Origin: Aedes albopictus
Lineage: Eukaryota > Arthropoda > Insecta > Diptera > Culicidae
Assembly: GCF_035046485.1 (NCBI RefSeq)
Contig: NC_085138.1
Span: forward strand, 17,544,440 to 17,608,439
DNA: 64,000 nucleotides
Direction: 5' to 3'
Shown here: piece by piece, positions 23,069 to 36,800 of the stretch
Layout of the letters: every line of letters starts with the position of its first letter
How positions within the stretch are numbered: position 1 is the stretch's first letter
The notes under the pieces: model-generated
The model's database searches: none
The model's input: the letters and a program-made list of their open reading frames with translations, nothing else
Told to the model about the DNA's origin: nothing
Translations under genes and position numbers: made by a program

Positions 23069-24117
23069 CTTCAGAAAAATGTTTTTCAGGATTCTCTTAG
23101 TACTCGTGCAGACCTTTCTTCCAACATATGGGTTACCTTGATCGACGCGTTATCTTAGGCGTTACAATGGGTGCGCAGATATGGTGTCCCGTTACGAAAA
23201 TTTTGAAGACATTCATAAGTGGATAAATAAGTTTGGTTTGATCAAATATTCAACCAAAAATCTGTAAGCATGATGAAATGATATTATAGGGTGTATATAT
23301 TTTCATTATCCTTCTTGGTGTAACGCCCCTACTGGAACAAAGCCCACTTTTCAGCTCTCCACGGAAACAGGCAGGTATTCTGGTGGATCAGTATAAGAAG
23401 TGATGTTTTATTAAGTTTTGTGATGACAGCATACTCTTTAAAAGCTATAACCTTTTTAACATGTCCTATGAATTACCACCATGATGTATAAAAAGGTTTA
23501 TAGAATCACACAACTTGAAGATCCCGAAGTGATGGTTGGCATTCTTTCTTTACCCTATTCATCACCGTATAATTTACTCTTATAATGACAAACATATTTT
23601 GAAGCTTATGTTCTCATTGAAAAAAAAAACGTAAAATGCATCACGAAAATGGCGTAGCATTAGTAACCGTTGATTGAAAGTCTAGCAACCTCCTTCTTGT
23701 CGTTTTGGTTGACAACTTTTTTTTCTTCTCGAAATCCGTTTGTTTGTATCGTTACTGGTTGTCGTTAGCTAAATATCAACGGAAAGCCCCCATAATCCCA
23801 TCTCCTCCAAAAAAAAACTTTGTTCTCTCTAACCTCGACCAAACGACAAGTTCAACGGTTCCCCAAAACTAACAAAAAATAAAAGAAAATTCCCCTTTAA
23901 CAATTATTTCAACGAAAATTGGCTCCTTTATTCCCAAGGCGCATGAGCCTACCAATGAAGGATTAAAGCAACATGCGACATATGCTTGAAAAGACTGTCT
24001 TGGAAGAAAGTACTATAGATATCATTGAATCTTCTTTGGATCTTTATAATGTAGAATGTGGAAAAAACCGAGAAGATAGATACGTCGCACAACCATAGTT
24101 TTGGAGGTACAATTAAA
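23069..24117. other. Unassigned DNA with a recurrent CCCGTTACG motif
   Basis: No gene. GGTGTCCCGTTACGAAAA at 23183 repeats a word seen at 22633 and, in other contexts, at 25459-25472 (reverse), 25697 and 25874. These may be remnants of one decayed element. Confidence 0.4.
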
Positions 24118-25279
24118 CTTCACGTACCCGACCTCCGATACCTAACTCATTTTCAAAATGCTGGCATTTCGTCAATTTTCATTCGATTTTTTTCTGAAGT
24201 CGCTCTCGATCGATCATAAATTTGTGCTTATTTATTACACTCAAATGGCCATGTAGTATCCGAAACCATTCCGGAGATATTCCGGATTATATTGGGGTCA
24301 GGGGGTGGGGAAGCGATCTGTTTTGCCAAATGGCTAAAAATGATTATTTCGTGTGTGTTGTGTTTGAGAGGCCCTCGCGGAACCTGCTCCAGATGTTACG
24401 AAGCGGCCATATCAGTTGATACATACTTAAGTCAATTTCTTCTATCCCATTCTTTCTAAATGAAGATTGATACGTCGCTTGGCATGTTTTGGTTACAAAC
24501 CAGAAATGTTCCCGATGACACCCCCGTGGAACCTGTGCTAAATGTTCCGAGGTGGCCATTTAGTTGATACATACTTCAGTCTATCTACAGACAAACAGAC
24601 GTAACACCTAGAACAATTTTCGTGAAAATCATCGCCCAGTTCACACTACCATCACCTAGTGGAAATGTTTCACGAAACACTGCGTTATGCAATATCGTCA
24701 ACAGAAGGCGCTAGTGTTAATCATCGAACGCAAATAAAAATGACGTTGGTTGTAAAATGGTTGTGAAAGTGACAACTATGAAGATATAAAATGAACGTTA
24801 AAAGCAAGGCCGATAGAAATTTCGCCAGTGTTACGTCTGTTTGTCTGTGGTCCATCGTTTCTGACTCAGTCATTCGAAATCATGAAGATTGATATGTCGC
24901 ACGGCATGTTTAGGTTGAAAGCCAGAAGTTTCTCCAATGAGGCCCCGCGGGACCTGTCCCGGGAATCCGGATGGGCCAACTGATTCAAATCTGGTTATAG
25001 CAGTTGTGTTTCACTATTCGCAACAAAAATTTCGTTGAAAATCGATGGTTCAAACACAACAACATACGAAATAATCACTTTTAGCCATTTTGCCAACCCC
25101 TTGACCCCAGCACAATCCGGAATATCTCCGGCATGGTTCCGGATATTGCACGGCCACTTGAGTATAATAAACTAGCTCCAATTTCTGATCAATTGAGGGC
25201 GACTTCAAAAAAAATCGGATGAAAATTGGTGAAATTCCAGCATTTTAAAAATGAGTTGTAGAGGGTCGGATACGTGAAG
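24118..25279. mobile_element. Long imperfect inverted repeat, about 1.16 kb, decayed transposon
   Basis: The left arm (about 24118-24380) and right arm (about 25030-25279) are inverted relatives. Shared words include GGAGATATTCCGGATT (left) against AATCCGGAATATCTCC (right), and TGGCTAAAA-TGATTATTTCGT against its complement. Arms differ at many positions, so the element is old. A younger MITE sits in its centre at 24587-24848. No transposase frame remains. Confidence 0.7.
24587..24848. mobile_element. 262-bp MITE with perfect 21-bp TIRs
   Basis: The left end ACAGACAAACAGACGTAAC(AC) is exactly complemented at 24828-24848. The inside has no open frame. No clear target duplication was seen. I recognise this end as common in Aedes DNA (recollection). 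It is inserted between the arms of the older inverted repeat. Confidence 0.85.
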
Positions 25280-26701
25280 GGTAAATAAAACTCGAAACAG
25301 GTTCCCCAGGGCCCATTCCGAAGGCCACCATAGGGCCAGAGTGGGTTTGAAGGACTATTGGTGTCCTTCCGGACAGCTACTATCTGTCTGAAAAATATTG
25401 TCGAAGACACCAACATTCTATCTAGCAAAGCATTCAATCTACAACTAGATGTCTTTGCCGTAACGGGACACCATTTGCAAAACACTGTTTTCACGCAAGC
25501 GTAACGCTGGGCTCCCAAAACTAAATCAAGAATATTTCCAAAACTATACATTTCTTAGTAAAACTCACTTCGGCAATCTTGTTCACATCAATCCAAAGAA
25601 GAAATGTCTAGAAGACTCTATTATTCAAAACTTCATAACAGAGCTAATATACGCATTTCAGATTGAAAATTTTAAAAAGAAGAATTCTGCGATGGTGGCC
25701 CGTTACGAAATGTAACATGTTATATAAAGTAAATTGGAACCAAAACCCCATTGAACAAGTATTGCATCAGCAAGTACATCTAATAAGCTTGTTTTAAATC
25801 CTGTTAAACCATATGATCATGAACATTATAATTGATTGCAGACGTCATTTGTTCACGAAAGTTAGTTCCTCGCGGTGTCCCGTTACGCTGGAATGTGTCA
25901 AAGCACTTTCAGCCCAAAACACTAAAAACTATGCCATTTTTGACTCGATATTTATCAATTTGAATGAGATTTTGTTCATGAGCTGGTTTTGTGAAGCAAC
26001 TACAGCGGTGTATCATATTCAGTGCACCAGTCAAAAGTTTCCTCTACTCTATACGCACAAAGGTTTCACAATCAATTTCATTCTAAGCGCTGTACCCAAA
26101 CAAAAATATTATTTCAATTCCGCTAGCAAGATAAATCCCAGAATTGTTCCAATCTCGCACACCGGAAACTCAAAGGCTATTGAAATATCTGCTCGTCGTT
26201 CCATACTCCCCACTAAGAATAACAATCGGCAATCGGATGTTGATCGAACCGAACTACTAACAGAACCAACCGGAACACCACATTCATGTAAATTCAGTGC
26301 CGATCTAGTAGTACCAATCCCTCCTCATCTGGGGAAAGTCAAACATCGGTTCCACACAAACGAATAAATCCATTCCTGCAAGCGCAGTGCACTTGTAAGT
26401 CTGAACGAGCCCTCACACCTACCACAAGTTTGTAATTAAATTTTCTGTTCACATTCAACACACACAGAAAATACAAACACTCCACCTGGTGAGAACTTAC
26501 CCAACGACGACGTCCTCGACGACGATGATGATGATGATGCTGATGGCAAGATACGTACTTCGGGAAGATACACACACTTGAGGTCATACCAGCCCTCTCT
26601 GCCGGCTCACGCAGCACATGTGTGTATTGTGCCTGGAGTGCTTCCGAAGAGGATTTGTTCTATGCCTTCCGATATTTGTGGAGCCTTGCCTACAGGTTAG
26701 C
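25280..26701. other. Unassigned DNA, one hypothetical open frame, short GATGAT microsatellite
   Basis: An open frame of 184 codons at 25813-26367 (+) has no recognisable domain, no good initiation context that I can judge and no neighbours that support it, so I do not call it a gene. A (GAT)n-like tract lies at 26519-26540. CCCGTTACG words occur at 25459-25472 (reverse), 25700 and 25879. Confidence 0.4.
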
Positions 26702-27173
26702 TTAAGGGGAAGCTTACCGGGCGGGCCGGTAAAACCCGACTTCGGCGCACGTTTCGATTTTTTAAAAATTAACGAAAAGAGATATCGAAATATAAAACAA
26801 ATCACGCTGTAGCTGAGATGTTGGGCTTCATTTTCATAAAAAAATATTTGATTTTACTCAAAATTTGAAAAAGTTGGACTCTCGAGAACACCAAAATTTT
26901 TGGTAGGAAAACCGCTCCCATGCCGCAAATTTTTGTGTTTGCACAACGATTTCTCCCGTAAAAATGTGTTTTATCATATAACTATGTACGGTCATTTTGC
27001 TCAGAAACTAAAAACGAGTCGAATGGTATATAAATATTAGGGGGTTTCATACAAAAATCTACATTGAGAGGCATTTGTATGAAAACATTTCCAAAATTAT
27101 TGCGCGCCACCGCGATCGAACAGCAGCTAACGGTTTCTTGGCTGGCCTGCGGTGGGCACCCGTGCGGATGATG
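26702..27173 (+). repeat. 472-bp interspersed repeat, copy A
   Basis: Begins TTAAGGGGAAGCTTACC and ends CACCCGTGCGGATGATG. It recurs in inverted orientation at 46724-47195 with the same length and no difference that I could find. It has no terminal inverted repeat, no convincing frame and no clear target duplication. The TTAA start may be coincidental. Family unknown. Confidence 0.9.
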
Positions 27174-27476
27174 CAGCGAAACAAAGCAGCAGATTTGCCT
27201 CACTGACGTTGATCCGGTAAAATAGTTGGACGCAAATTGATTTCAGAAAAAATATGTAATTGATTGCATGTTGGTTAATGCACGTGCAGTACACGGATGA
27301 TTTTGTAATAGGAATAATGCATCTAGACAAATAAACAATGGTTACTCAAATATGGTGTTTCAGGAATGGTACTCGTATTTATATTGCAGTACAATATTGA
27401 AAAAAAAAAACATTTTTATTATTGAGTAGGCTGAGAAAGGAATGCGCGGTATTTCTGATGAAAAAAAACGCGATAT

Positions 27477-27717
27477 CTCGCGTAATTCGTGATAAGGGCC
27501 TAAAAGCCATTGGTAACCAAGTGTGTAGCACTAGCACGATGCTACCGAGTAGATAAATGAATAAACAAAAATTTAAACGCCAGCTTGATCAAGAGGAGAC
27601 TGTCCTCTATGTGCCAATAGGTTAAATTTTCATGTTTACCTGCTATTCTGCACAGAAACAACGAGCTACACACATGGTTACCAATAGTTTTTAGGGCGAG
27701 ATCATAAGTTACACGAG
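27477..27717. mobile_element. 241-bp MITE with imperfect inverted ends
   Basis: The left arm CTCGCGTAATTCGTGATAAG, then CCATTGGTAACCAAGTGTGT, is complemented at the right by ACACACATGGTTACCAATAG and TTACACGAG. The arms are about 60 bp with small gaps. No coding frame. Confidence 0.75.
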
Positions 27718-27778
27718 TTATGATGATAAGTTCAGCTGAGGATCATTTTGGGGAATATAAATAGGATTGGAGAAATCT

Positions 27779-27871
27779 CGCAGCGGTAAACGCGCGGTTA
27801 ACCAATATTTAGAAGGATCATGCTGAAAGTACTGGATTCGATTTCCGAACGGTCCAGGATCTTTTTTGTGA
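27779..27871 (+). repeat. tRNA-like head (SINE type) next to the 88-bp satellite
   Basis: AGCGGTAAACGCGCGGTTAA (A-box region) and GGATTCGATTTCC (B-box at 27834-27846) are followed by TTTTTT at 27863-27868. I recall similar heads as very abundant in Aedes. It stops immediately before the satellite starts, so it may mark the array edge. Confidence 0.55.
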
Positions 27872-27879
27872 TTATTTGT

Positions 27880-30800
27880 GATTATTTAGGAATTCTAATG
27901 AATATTTGAGCCTGCTGAGCTTATTCGAGGATTCTTGAAGAGGTTTAGAGTATTCCCCGATATTTTGTGATTATTTAGACATTCTAATGAATATTTGAGT
28001 ACACTGAGCTTGCTCGAGAATTCTTTTTTTTTTGTAATTTGTTGTTTTATTGTAAACGTTAACCTTTTAGTTGTTACTTTAAATGAGGTCAAGGATTCTT
28101 GAAGAGTTTGAGAATATTCCTCGACTTTTTGTGATTATTTAGGAACTCTAATGAATATTTGAGCCTGCTGAGCTTATTCGAGGATTCTTGAAGAATGTTA
28201 GGAGTTTTCCTCGATTTTACGATAATTGAAAAATTCTGATGAATATTTGAGTTAACTGAGTTTGCTCGAGGATTCTTGAAGAGTTTTAGAGTATTCCTCG
28301 ATTTTTTGTGACTATTTAAGAATTCTAATGAATATTTGAGTACACTGAGCTTGCTCGAGAATTCTAGAAGAATTTGAGAATATTCCTCGACTTTTTGTGA
28401 CTATTTAGGAATACTAATAAATATAGGAGCCTGCTGAGCTTATTCGGGGATTCTTGAAGAATGTTAGGAGTTTTCCTCGATTTTACGACAGCTGAGAAAT
28501 TCAGATGAATATTTGAGTACACTGAGCTTGCTCGAGGATTCTAGAAGAGTTTAAGAGTATTCCTCGATTTTTTGTGATTATTTAGGAATTCTAATAAATA
28601 TTTGAGTCCACTGAGCTTTCTCGAGAATTCTTGAAGAATTTGAGAGTATTCCTCGACTTTTTGTGATTATTTAAGAATTCTAATGAATATTTGAGCCTGC
28701 TGAGCTTATTCGAGGATTCTTGAAGAATGTTAGAAGTTTTCCTCGATTTTACGATAATTGAAAAATTCAGATGAATATTTGAGTACACTGAGCTTGCTCG
28801 AGAATTCTTGAAGAATTTGAGAATATTCCTCGACTTTTTGTGATTATTTAGGAATACTAATAAATATAGGAGCCTGCTGAGCTTATTCGGGGATTCTTGA
28901 AGAATGTTAGGGGTTTTCCTCGATTTTACGACAGCTGAGAAATTCAGATGAATATTTGAGTACACTGAGCTTGCTCGAGGATTCTAGAAGAGTTTAAGAG
29001 TATTCCTCGATTTTTTGTGATTATTTAGGAATTCTAATGAATATTTGAGTCCACTGAGCTTGCTCGAGAATTCTTGAAGAATTTGAGAGTATTCCTCGAC
29101 TTTTTGTGATTATTTAAGAATTCTAATGAATATTTGAGCCTGCTGAGCTTATTCGAGGATTCTTGAAGAATCTTAGAAGTTTTCCTCGATTTTACGATAA
29201 TTGAAAAATTCAGATGAATATTTGAGTTCACTGAGCTTGCTCGAGGATTCTTGGAGAGTTTAAGAGTATTCCTCGATTTTTTGTGATTATTTAGGAATTC
29301 TAATGAATATTTGAGTACACTGAGCTTGCTCGAGAATTCTAGAAGAATTTGAGAATATTCCTCGACTTTTTGTGACTATTTAGGAATTCTAATGAATATT
29401 TGAGTACATTGAGCTTGCTCGAGAATTCTAGAAGAATTTGAGGATATTCCTCGACTTTTTGTGATTATTTAGGAACTCTAATGAATATTTGAGTACACTG
29501 AGCTTGCTCGAGAATTCTAGAAGAATTTGAGAATATTCCTCGACTTTTTGTGATTATTTAGGAATTCTAATAAATATTTGAGCCTGCTGAGCTTATTCGA
29601 GGATTCTTGAAGAATGTTAGGAGTTTTCCTCGATTTTACGATAATTGAAAAATTCAGATGAATATTTGAGTACACTGAGCTTGCTCGAGGATTCTTGAAG
29701 AGTTTTAGAGTATTCCTCGATTTTTTGTGACTATTTAAGAATTCTAATGAATATTTGAGTACACTGAGCTTGCTCGAGAATTCTAGAAGAATTTGAGAAT
29801 ATTCCTCGACTTTTTGTGATTATTTAGGAATACTAATAAATATAGGAGCCTGCTGAGCTTATTCGGGGATTCTTGAAGAATGTTAGGAGTTTTCCTCGAT
29901 TTTACGACAGCTGAGAAATTCAGATGAATATTTGAGTACACTGAGCTTGCTCGAGGATTCTAGAAGAGTTTAAGAGTATTCCTCGATTTTTTGTGATTAT
30001 TTAGGAATTCTAATGAATATTTGAGTCCACTGAGCTTGCTCGAGAATTCTTGAATAATTTGAGAGTATTCCTCGACTTTTTGTGATTATTTAAGAATTCT
30101 AATGAATATTTGAGTCTGCTGAGCTTATTCGAGGATTCTTGAAGAATGTTAGAAGTTTTCCTCGATTTTACGATAATTGAAAAATTCAGATGAATATTTG
30201 AGTTCACTGAGCTTGCTCGAGGATTCTTGAAGAGTTTAAGAGTATTCCTCGATTTTTTGTGATTATTTAGGAATTCTAATGAATATTTGAGTACACTGAG
30301 CTTGCTCGAGAATTCTAGAAGAATTTGAGAATATTCCTCGACTTTTTGTGACTATTTAGGAATTCTAATGAATATTTGAGTACATTGAGCTTGCTCGAGA
30401 ATTCTAGAAGAATTTGAGAATATTCCTCGACTTTTTGTGATTATTTAGGAATACTAATAAATATTTGAGCCTGCTGAGCTTATTCGGGGATTCTTGAAGA
30501 ATGTTAGAAGTTTTCCTCGATTTTACGATAATTGAAAAATTCAGATGAATATTTGAGTTCACTGAGCTTGCTCGAGGATTCTTGAAGAGTTTAAGAGTAT
30601 TCCTCGATTTTTTGTGACTATTTAGGAATTCTAATGAATTTTTGAGTACATTGAGCTTGCTCGAGAATTCTAGAAGAATTTGAGAATGTTCCTCGACTTT
30701 TTGTGATTATTTAGGAATACTAATAAATATTTGAGCCTGCTGAGCATATTCGAGGATTCTTGAAGAATGTTAGAAGTTTTCCTCGATTTCACGATAATAG

Positions 30801-33800
30801 AAAAATTCAGATGAATATTTGAGTACACTGAGCTTGCTCGAGAATTCCAGAAGAATTTGAGAATGTTCCTCGACTTTTTGTGATTATTTAGGAATACTAA
30901 TAAATATTTGAGCCTGCTGAGCTTATTCGGGGATTCTTGAAGAATGTTAGGAGTTTTCCTCGATTTTACGACAGCTGAAAAATTCAGATGAATATTTGAG
31001 TTCACTGAGCTTGCTCGAGGATTCTTGAAGAGTTTTAGAGTATTCCTCGATTTTTTTGTGATTATTTAAGAATTCTAATGAATATTTGAGTACACTGAGC
31101 TTGCTCGAGAATTCTAGAAGAATTTGAGAATATTCCTCGACTTTTTGTGATTATTTAGGAATACTAATGAATATTTGAGCCTGCTGAGCTTATTCGAGGA
31201 TTCTTGAAGAATCTTAGGAGTTTTCCTCGATTTTACGATAACTGAAAAATTCAGATCAATATTTGAGTTCACTGAGCCCTCACGAGGATTCTTGAAGAAT
31301 TTGAGAATATTCCTCGACGTTTTGTTATTATTTAGGAATACTAATGAATATTTGAGCCTGCTGAGCTTATTCGAGGATTCTTGAAGAATGTTAGAAGTTT
31401 TCCACGATTTCACGATAATTGAAAAATTCAGATGAATATTTGAGTACACTGAGCTTGCTCGAGAATTCTTGAAGAATTTGAGAATATTCCTCGACTTTTT
31501 GTGATTATTTAGGAATACTAATAAATATTTGAGCCTGCTGAGCTTATTCGGGGATTCTTGAAGAATGTTAGGAGTTTTCCTCGATTTTACGACAGCTGAA
31601 AAATTCAGATGAATATTTGAGTTCACTGAGCTTGCTCGAGGATTCTTGAAGAGTTTTAGAGTATTCCTCGATTTTTTTGTGATTATTTAAGAATTCTAAT
31701 GAATATTTGAGTACACTGAGCTTACTCGAGAATTCTAGAAGAATTTGAGAATATTCCTCGACTTTTTGTGATTATTTAGGAATACTAATGAATATTTGAG
31801 CCTGCTGAGCTTATTCGAGGATTCTTGAAGAATGTTAGGAGTTTTCCTCGATTTCACGATAATTGAAAAATTCAGATGAATATTTGAGTTCACTGAGCTT
31901 GCACGAGGATTCTTGAAGAATTTGAGAATATTCCTCGACTTTTTTGTTATTATTTAGGAATACTAATAAATATTTGAGCCTGCTGAGCGTATTCGAGGAT
32001 TCTTGAAGAATGTTAGAAGTTTTCCTCGATTTTACGACAGCTGAGAAATTCAGATGAATATTTGAGTACACTGAGCTTGCTCGAGGATTCTTGAAGAGTT
32101 TAAGAGTATTCCTCGATTTTTTGTGATTATTTAGGAATTCTAATGAATATTTGAGTACACTGAGCTTGCTCGAGAATTCTTGAAGAGTTTGAGAATATTC
32201 CTCGACTTTTTGTGACTATTTAGGAATTCTAATGAATATTTGAGTACATTGAGCTTGCTCGAGAATTCTAGAAGAATTTGAGAATATTCCTCGACTTTTT
32301 GTGATTATTTAGGAATGCTAATGGATATTTGAGCCTGCTGAGCTTATTCGAGGATTCTTGAAGAATGTTAGGAGTTTTCCTCGATTTTACGATAACTGAA
32401 AAATTCAGATGAATATTTGAGTTCACTGAGCTTGCTCGAAGATTCTTGAAGAATTTGAGAATATTCCTCGACTTTTTGTGATTATTTAGGAATTCTAATG
32501 AATATTTGAGTACACTGAGCTTTCTCGAGAATTCTTGAAGAATTTGAGAGTATTCCTCGACTTTTTGTGATTATTTAAGAATTCTAATGAATATTTGAGC
32601 CTGCTGAGCGTATTCGAGGATTCTTGAAGAATGTTAGAAGTTTTCCTCGATTTCACGATAATTGAAAAATTCAGATGAATATTTGAGTACACTGAGCTTG
32701 CTCGAGAATTCTTGAAGAATTTGAGAATATTCCTCGACTTTTTGTGATTATTTAGGAATACTAATAAATATAGGAGCCTGCTGAGCTTATTCGGGGATTC
32801 TTGAAGAATGTTAGGAGTTTTCCTCGATTTTTCGACAGCTGAGAAATTCAGATGAATATTTGAGTACACTGAGCTTGCTCGAGGATTCTTGAAGAGTTTA
32901 AGAGTATTCCTCGATTTTTGTGATTATTTAGGAATTCTAATGAATATTTGAGTACACTGAGCTTTCTCGAGAATTCTTGAAGAATTTGAGAGTATTCCTC
33001 GACTTTTTGTGGTTATTTAGGAATACTAATGAATATTTGAGCCTGCTGAGCTTATTCGAGGATTTTTGAAGAATGTTAGAAGTTTTCCTCGATTTTACGA
33101 TAATTGAAAAATTCAGATGAATATTTGAGTTCACTGAGCTTGCTCGAGGATTCTTGAAGAGTTTAAGAGTATTCCTCGATTTTTCGTGATTATTTAGGAA
33201 CACTAATGAATGTTTGAGTACACTGAGCTTGCTCGAGAATTCTAGAAGAATTTGAGAATATTCCTCGACTTTTTGTGATTATTTAGGAATACTAATGAAT
33301 ATTTGAGCCTGCTGAGCTTATTCGAGGATTCTTGAAGAATGTTAGGAGTTTTCCTCGATTTAACGATAACTGAAAAATTCAGATGAATATTTGAGTTCAC
33401 TGAGCCCTCACGAGGATTCTTGAAGAATTTGAGAATATTCCTCGACGTTTTGTTATTATTTAGGAATACTAATGAATATTTGAGCCTGCTGAGCTTATTC
33501 GAGGATTCTTGAAGAATGTTAGAAGTTTTCCACGATTTCACGATAATTGAAAAATTCAGATGAATATTTGAGCCTGCTAAGCTTATTCGGGGATTCTTGA
33601 AGAATGTTAGGAGTTTTCCTCGAATTTACGATAACTGAAAAATTCAGATGAATATTTGAGTACACTGAGCTTGCTCGAGGATTCTTGAAGAGTTTAAGAG
33701 TATTCCTCGATTTTTTGTGATTATTTAGGAATTCTAATGAATATTTGAGTACATTGAGCTTGCTCGAGAATTCCAGAAGAATTTGAGAATGTTCCTCGAC

Positions 33801-36800
33801 TTTTTGTGATTATTTAGGAATACTAATGAATATTTGAGCCTGCTGAGCTTATTCGAGGATTCTTGAAGAATGTTAGAAGTTTTCCTCGATTTCACGATAA
33901 TTGATAAATTCAGATGAATATTTGAGTACACTGAGCTTGCTCGAGAATTTCAGAAGAATTTGAGAATATTCCTCGACTTTTTGTGATTATTTAGGAATTC
34001 TAATGAATATTTGAGCCTGCTGAGCTTATTCGAGGATTCTTGAAGAATGTTAGAAGTTTTCCTCGATTTTACGATAATTGAAAAATTCAGATGAATATTT
34101 GAGTTCACTGAGCCCTCACGAGGATTTTTGAAGAATTTGAGAATATTCCTCGACGTTTTGTTATTATTTAGGAATACTAATGAATATTTGAGCCTGCTGA
34201 GCTTATTCGAGGATTCTTGAAGAATGTTAGAAGTTTTCCACGATTTCACGATAATTGAAAAATTCAGATGAATATTTGAGTACACTGAGCTTGCTCGAGG
34301 ATTTTTGAAGAGTTTTAGAGTATTCCTCGATTTTTTGTAATTATTTATTAATTCTAATGAATATTTGAGTACGCTGAGCTTGCTCGGGAATTCTTGAAGA
34401 ATTTGAGAATATTCCTCGACTTTTTGTGATTGTTTAGGAATACTAATAAATATTTGAGCCTGCTGAGCTTATTCGAGGATTCTTGAAGAATGTTAGAAGT
34501 TTTCCACGATTTCACGATAATTGAAAAATTCAGATGAATATTTGAGCCTGCTAAGCTTATTCGAGGATTCTTGAAGAATGTTAGGAGTTTTCCTCGAATT
34601 TACGATAACTGAAAAATTCAGATGAATATTTGAGTACACTGAGCTCTCTCGAGAATTCTTGAAGAATTTGAGAGTATTCCTCGACTTTTTGTGATTATTT
34701 AGGAATACTAATGAATATTTGAGCCTGCTGAGCTTATTCGGAGATTCTTGAAGAATGTTAGGAGTTTTCCTCGATTTTACGACAGCTGAGAAATTCAGAC
34801 GAATATTTGAGTTCACTGAGCTTGCTCGAGGATTCTTGAAGAGTTTAAGAGTATTCCTCGATTTTTTGTGATTATTTATTAATTCTAATGAATATTTGAG
34901 TACATTGAGCTTGCTCGAGAATTCCAGAAGAATTTGAGAATATTCCTCGACTTTTTGTGATTATTTAGGAATACTAATGAATATTTGAGCCTGCTAAGCT
35001 TATTCGAGGATTGTTGAAGAGTTTTAGAGTATTCCTCGATTTTTTGTGATTATTTAAGAATTCTAATGAATATTTGAGCCTGCTGAGCTTATTCGAGGAT
35101 TCTTGAAGAATGTTAGAAGTTTTCCTCGATTTTACGATAACTGAAAAATTCAGATGCATATTTGAGTTCACTGAGCTTGCTCGAGGATTCTTGAAGAGTT
35201 TAAGAGTATTCCTCGATTTTTTTTTGTGATTATTTAAGAATTCTAATGAATATTTGAGTACACTGAGCTTGCTCAAGAATTCTTGAAGAATTTGAGAATA
35301 TTCCTCGACTTTTTGTGATTATTTAGGAATACTAATAGCTTATTCGAGGATTTTTGAAGAATGTTAGGAGTTTTCCTCGATTTTACGATAACTGAGAAAT
35401 TCAGATGAATATTTGAGTTCACTGAGCTTGCTCGAGGATTCTTGAAGAGTTTAAGAGTATTCCTCGATTTTTTGTGATTATTTAGGAATTCTAATAAATA
35501 TTTGAGTACACTGAGCTTGCTCGAGAATTCTAGAAGAATTTGAGAATATTCCTCGACTTTTTGTGACTATTTTGGAATTCTAATGAATATTTGAGTACAT
35601 TGCACAATGGGTCCAGAGTCGTATTTACGAAGACAAAAATGTTTGTGCCTAAACAATAAGTTCAAGATACACGGTGTCTTCGGGAAATTTTCTTCTTATT
35701 TTTCGACCTTTTTTCTCATTATTGTGAAATTAGGGTGGTCCCTCTAGTTTGGCTGATCCAAACATCTGCATTTTAATAGTTTTATGTACGTTTACAAAAT
35801 GTTCTACAAAGTTGTAAAACAACTTATTTGGAGTAAGTTTGCCGAGGAAACCATTATTCTATCTCTTATGGTTCCTAACTTATATTTTTTTTAAAGATTC
35901 ATGTTAGGGTGATCCATGAAATTCTGTTTTCTTGAAATAACTTTTAATTCGTTCGTTTCTCGTAAAAACTTTGTTCCGAGCACTTTTAGAACTATCAACG
36001 ACGCATATTTTTTCCAAAGAGCTTAATGTTCTAACTCTCAAGGTTAAAAAGATATTGGTATTTTTCTTTGAAAAATCACTTATTTTCAAAAAGTCATATC
36101 TCAAAAAAGAGCAAATTGTTTTTTAATCTCTCGGTTGCATTGGAAAGATCGTACTCTGTTCTATTTATGGTGAAAAAACTGCAGGTACCTTTTTTGTTTG
36201 AAGCTTTTTATTAAATTTTAAAAACACGATTTTTTTCATGGAAAAGCAGTTGTAACTTTGAAAATCGATGAGATACAAACTTGGAGTTTTCGACAAAATT
36301 GTGAGTTTTTGGCTACCCTAAAAGTGCTCATAGCAAATTATTGCGAAAAAATCAACTCATAAAATTATATTGAGTAAAAACAGATTTTCATATGAAAAAC
36401 GATACACTTCACGCAAATTCAACTCGTCTTTGTTAGATAGATCAAAGTAGCTTGGTAAATGGTCATCCATTTCATTAGAACCAATGTTTATTTATACTGT
36501 CATCGCCATTAAGACACAATGTTGATAAGATATTGTAAATCATGTAACTTTGATAAGCTTTTACGTTAACATCAACATATACTAGGGATTGACATTTTCG
36601 CTATCCATACATTAAAGTGATAAATTAAAATTAAATTGATGGAAATCAGCTTAAAATCATATTTTAAGTTGCGTTCATTGACAAAATATGGATAATAAAC
36701 AAATTTAAACATTTTTGACATGGTTACTTCGATCTATCTAACAAAGACGAGTTGAATTTGCTGAAATTGTTCCGCTTTACATATGAAAATCTGTTTTTAT

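Noticed and set aside
25813..26367. 184-codon hypothetical gene
   Set aside because: No recognisable domain or supporting neighbour; it contains the dispersed CCCGTTACG word at its start, which suggests repeat origin.
28591..35276. Series of minus-strand frames of 65-170 codons with a repeating N/H/K/S-rich peptide
   Set aside because: They follow the 88-bp satellite period exactly and differ only as the monomers differ.
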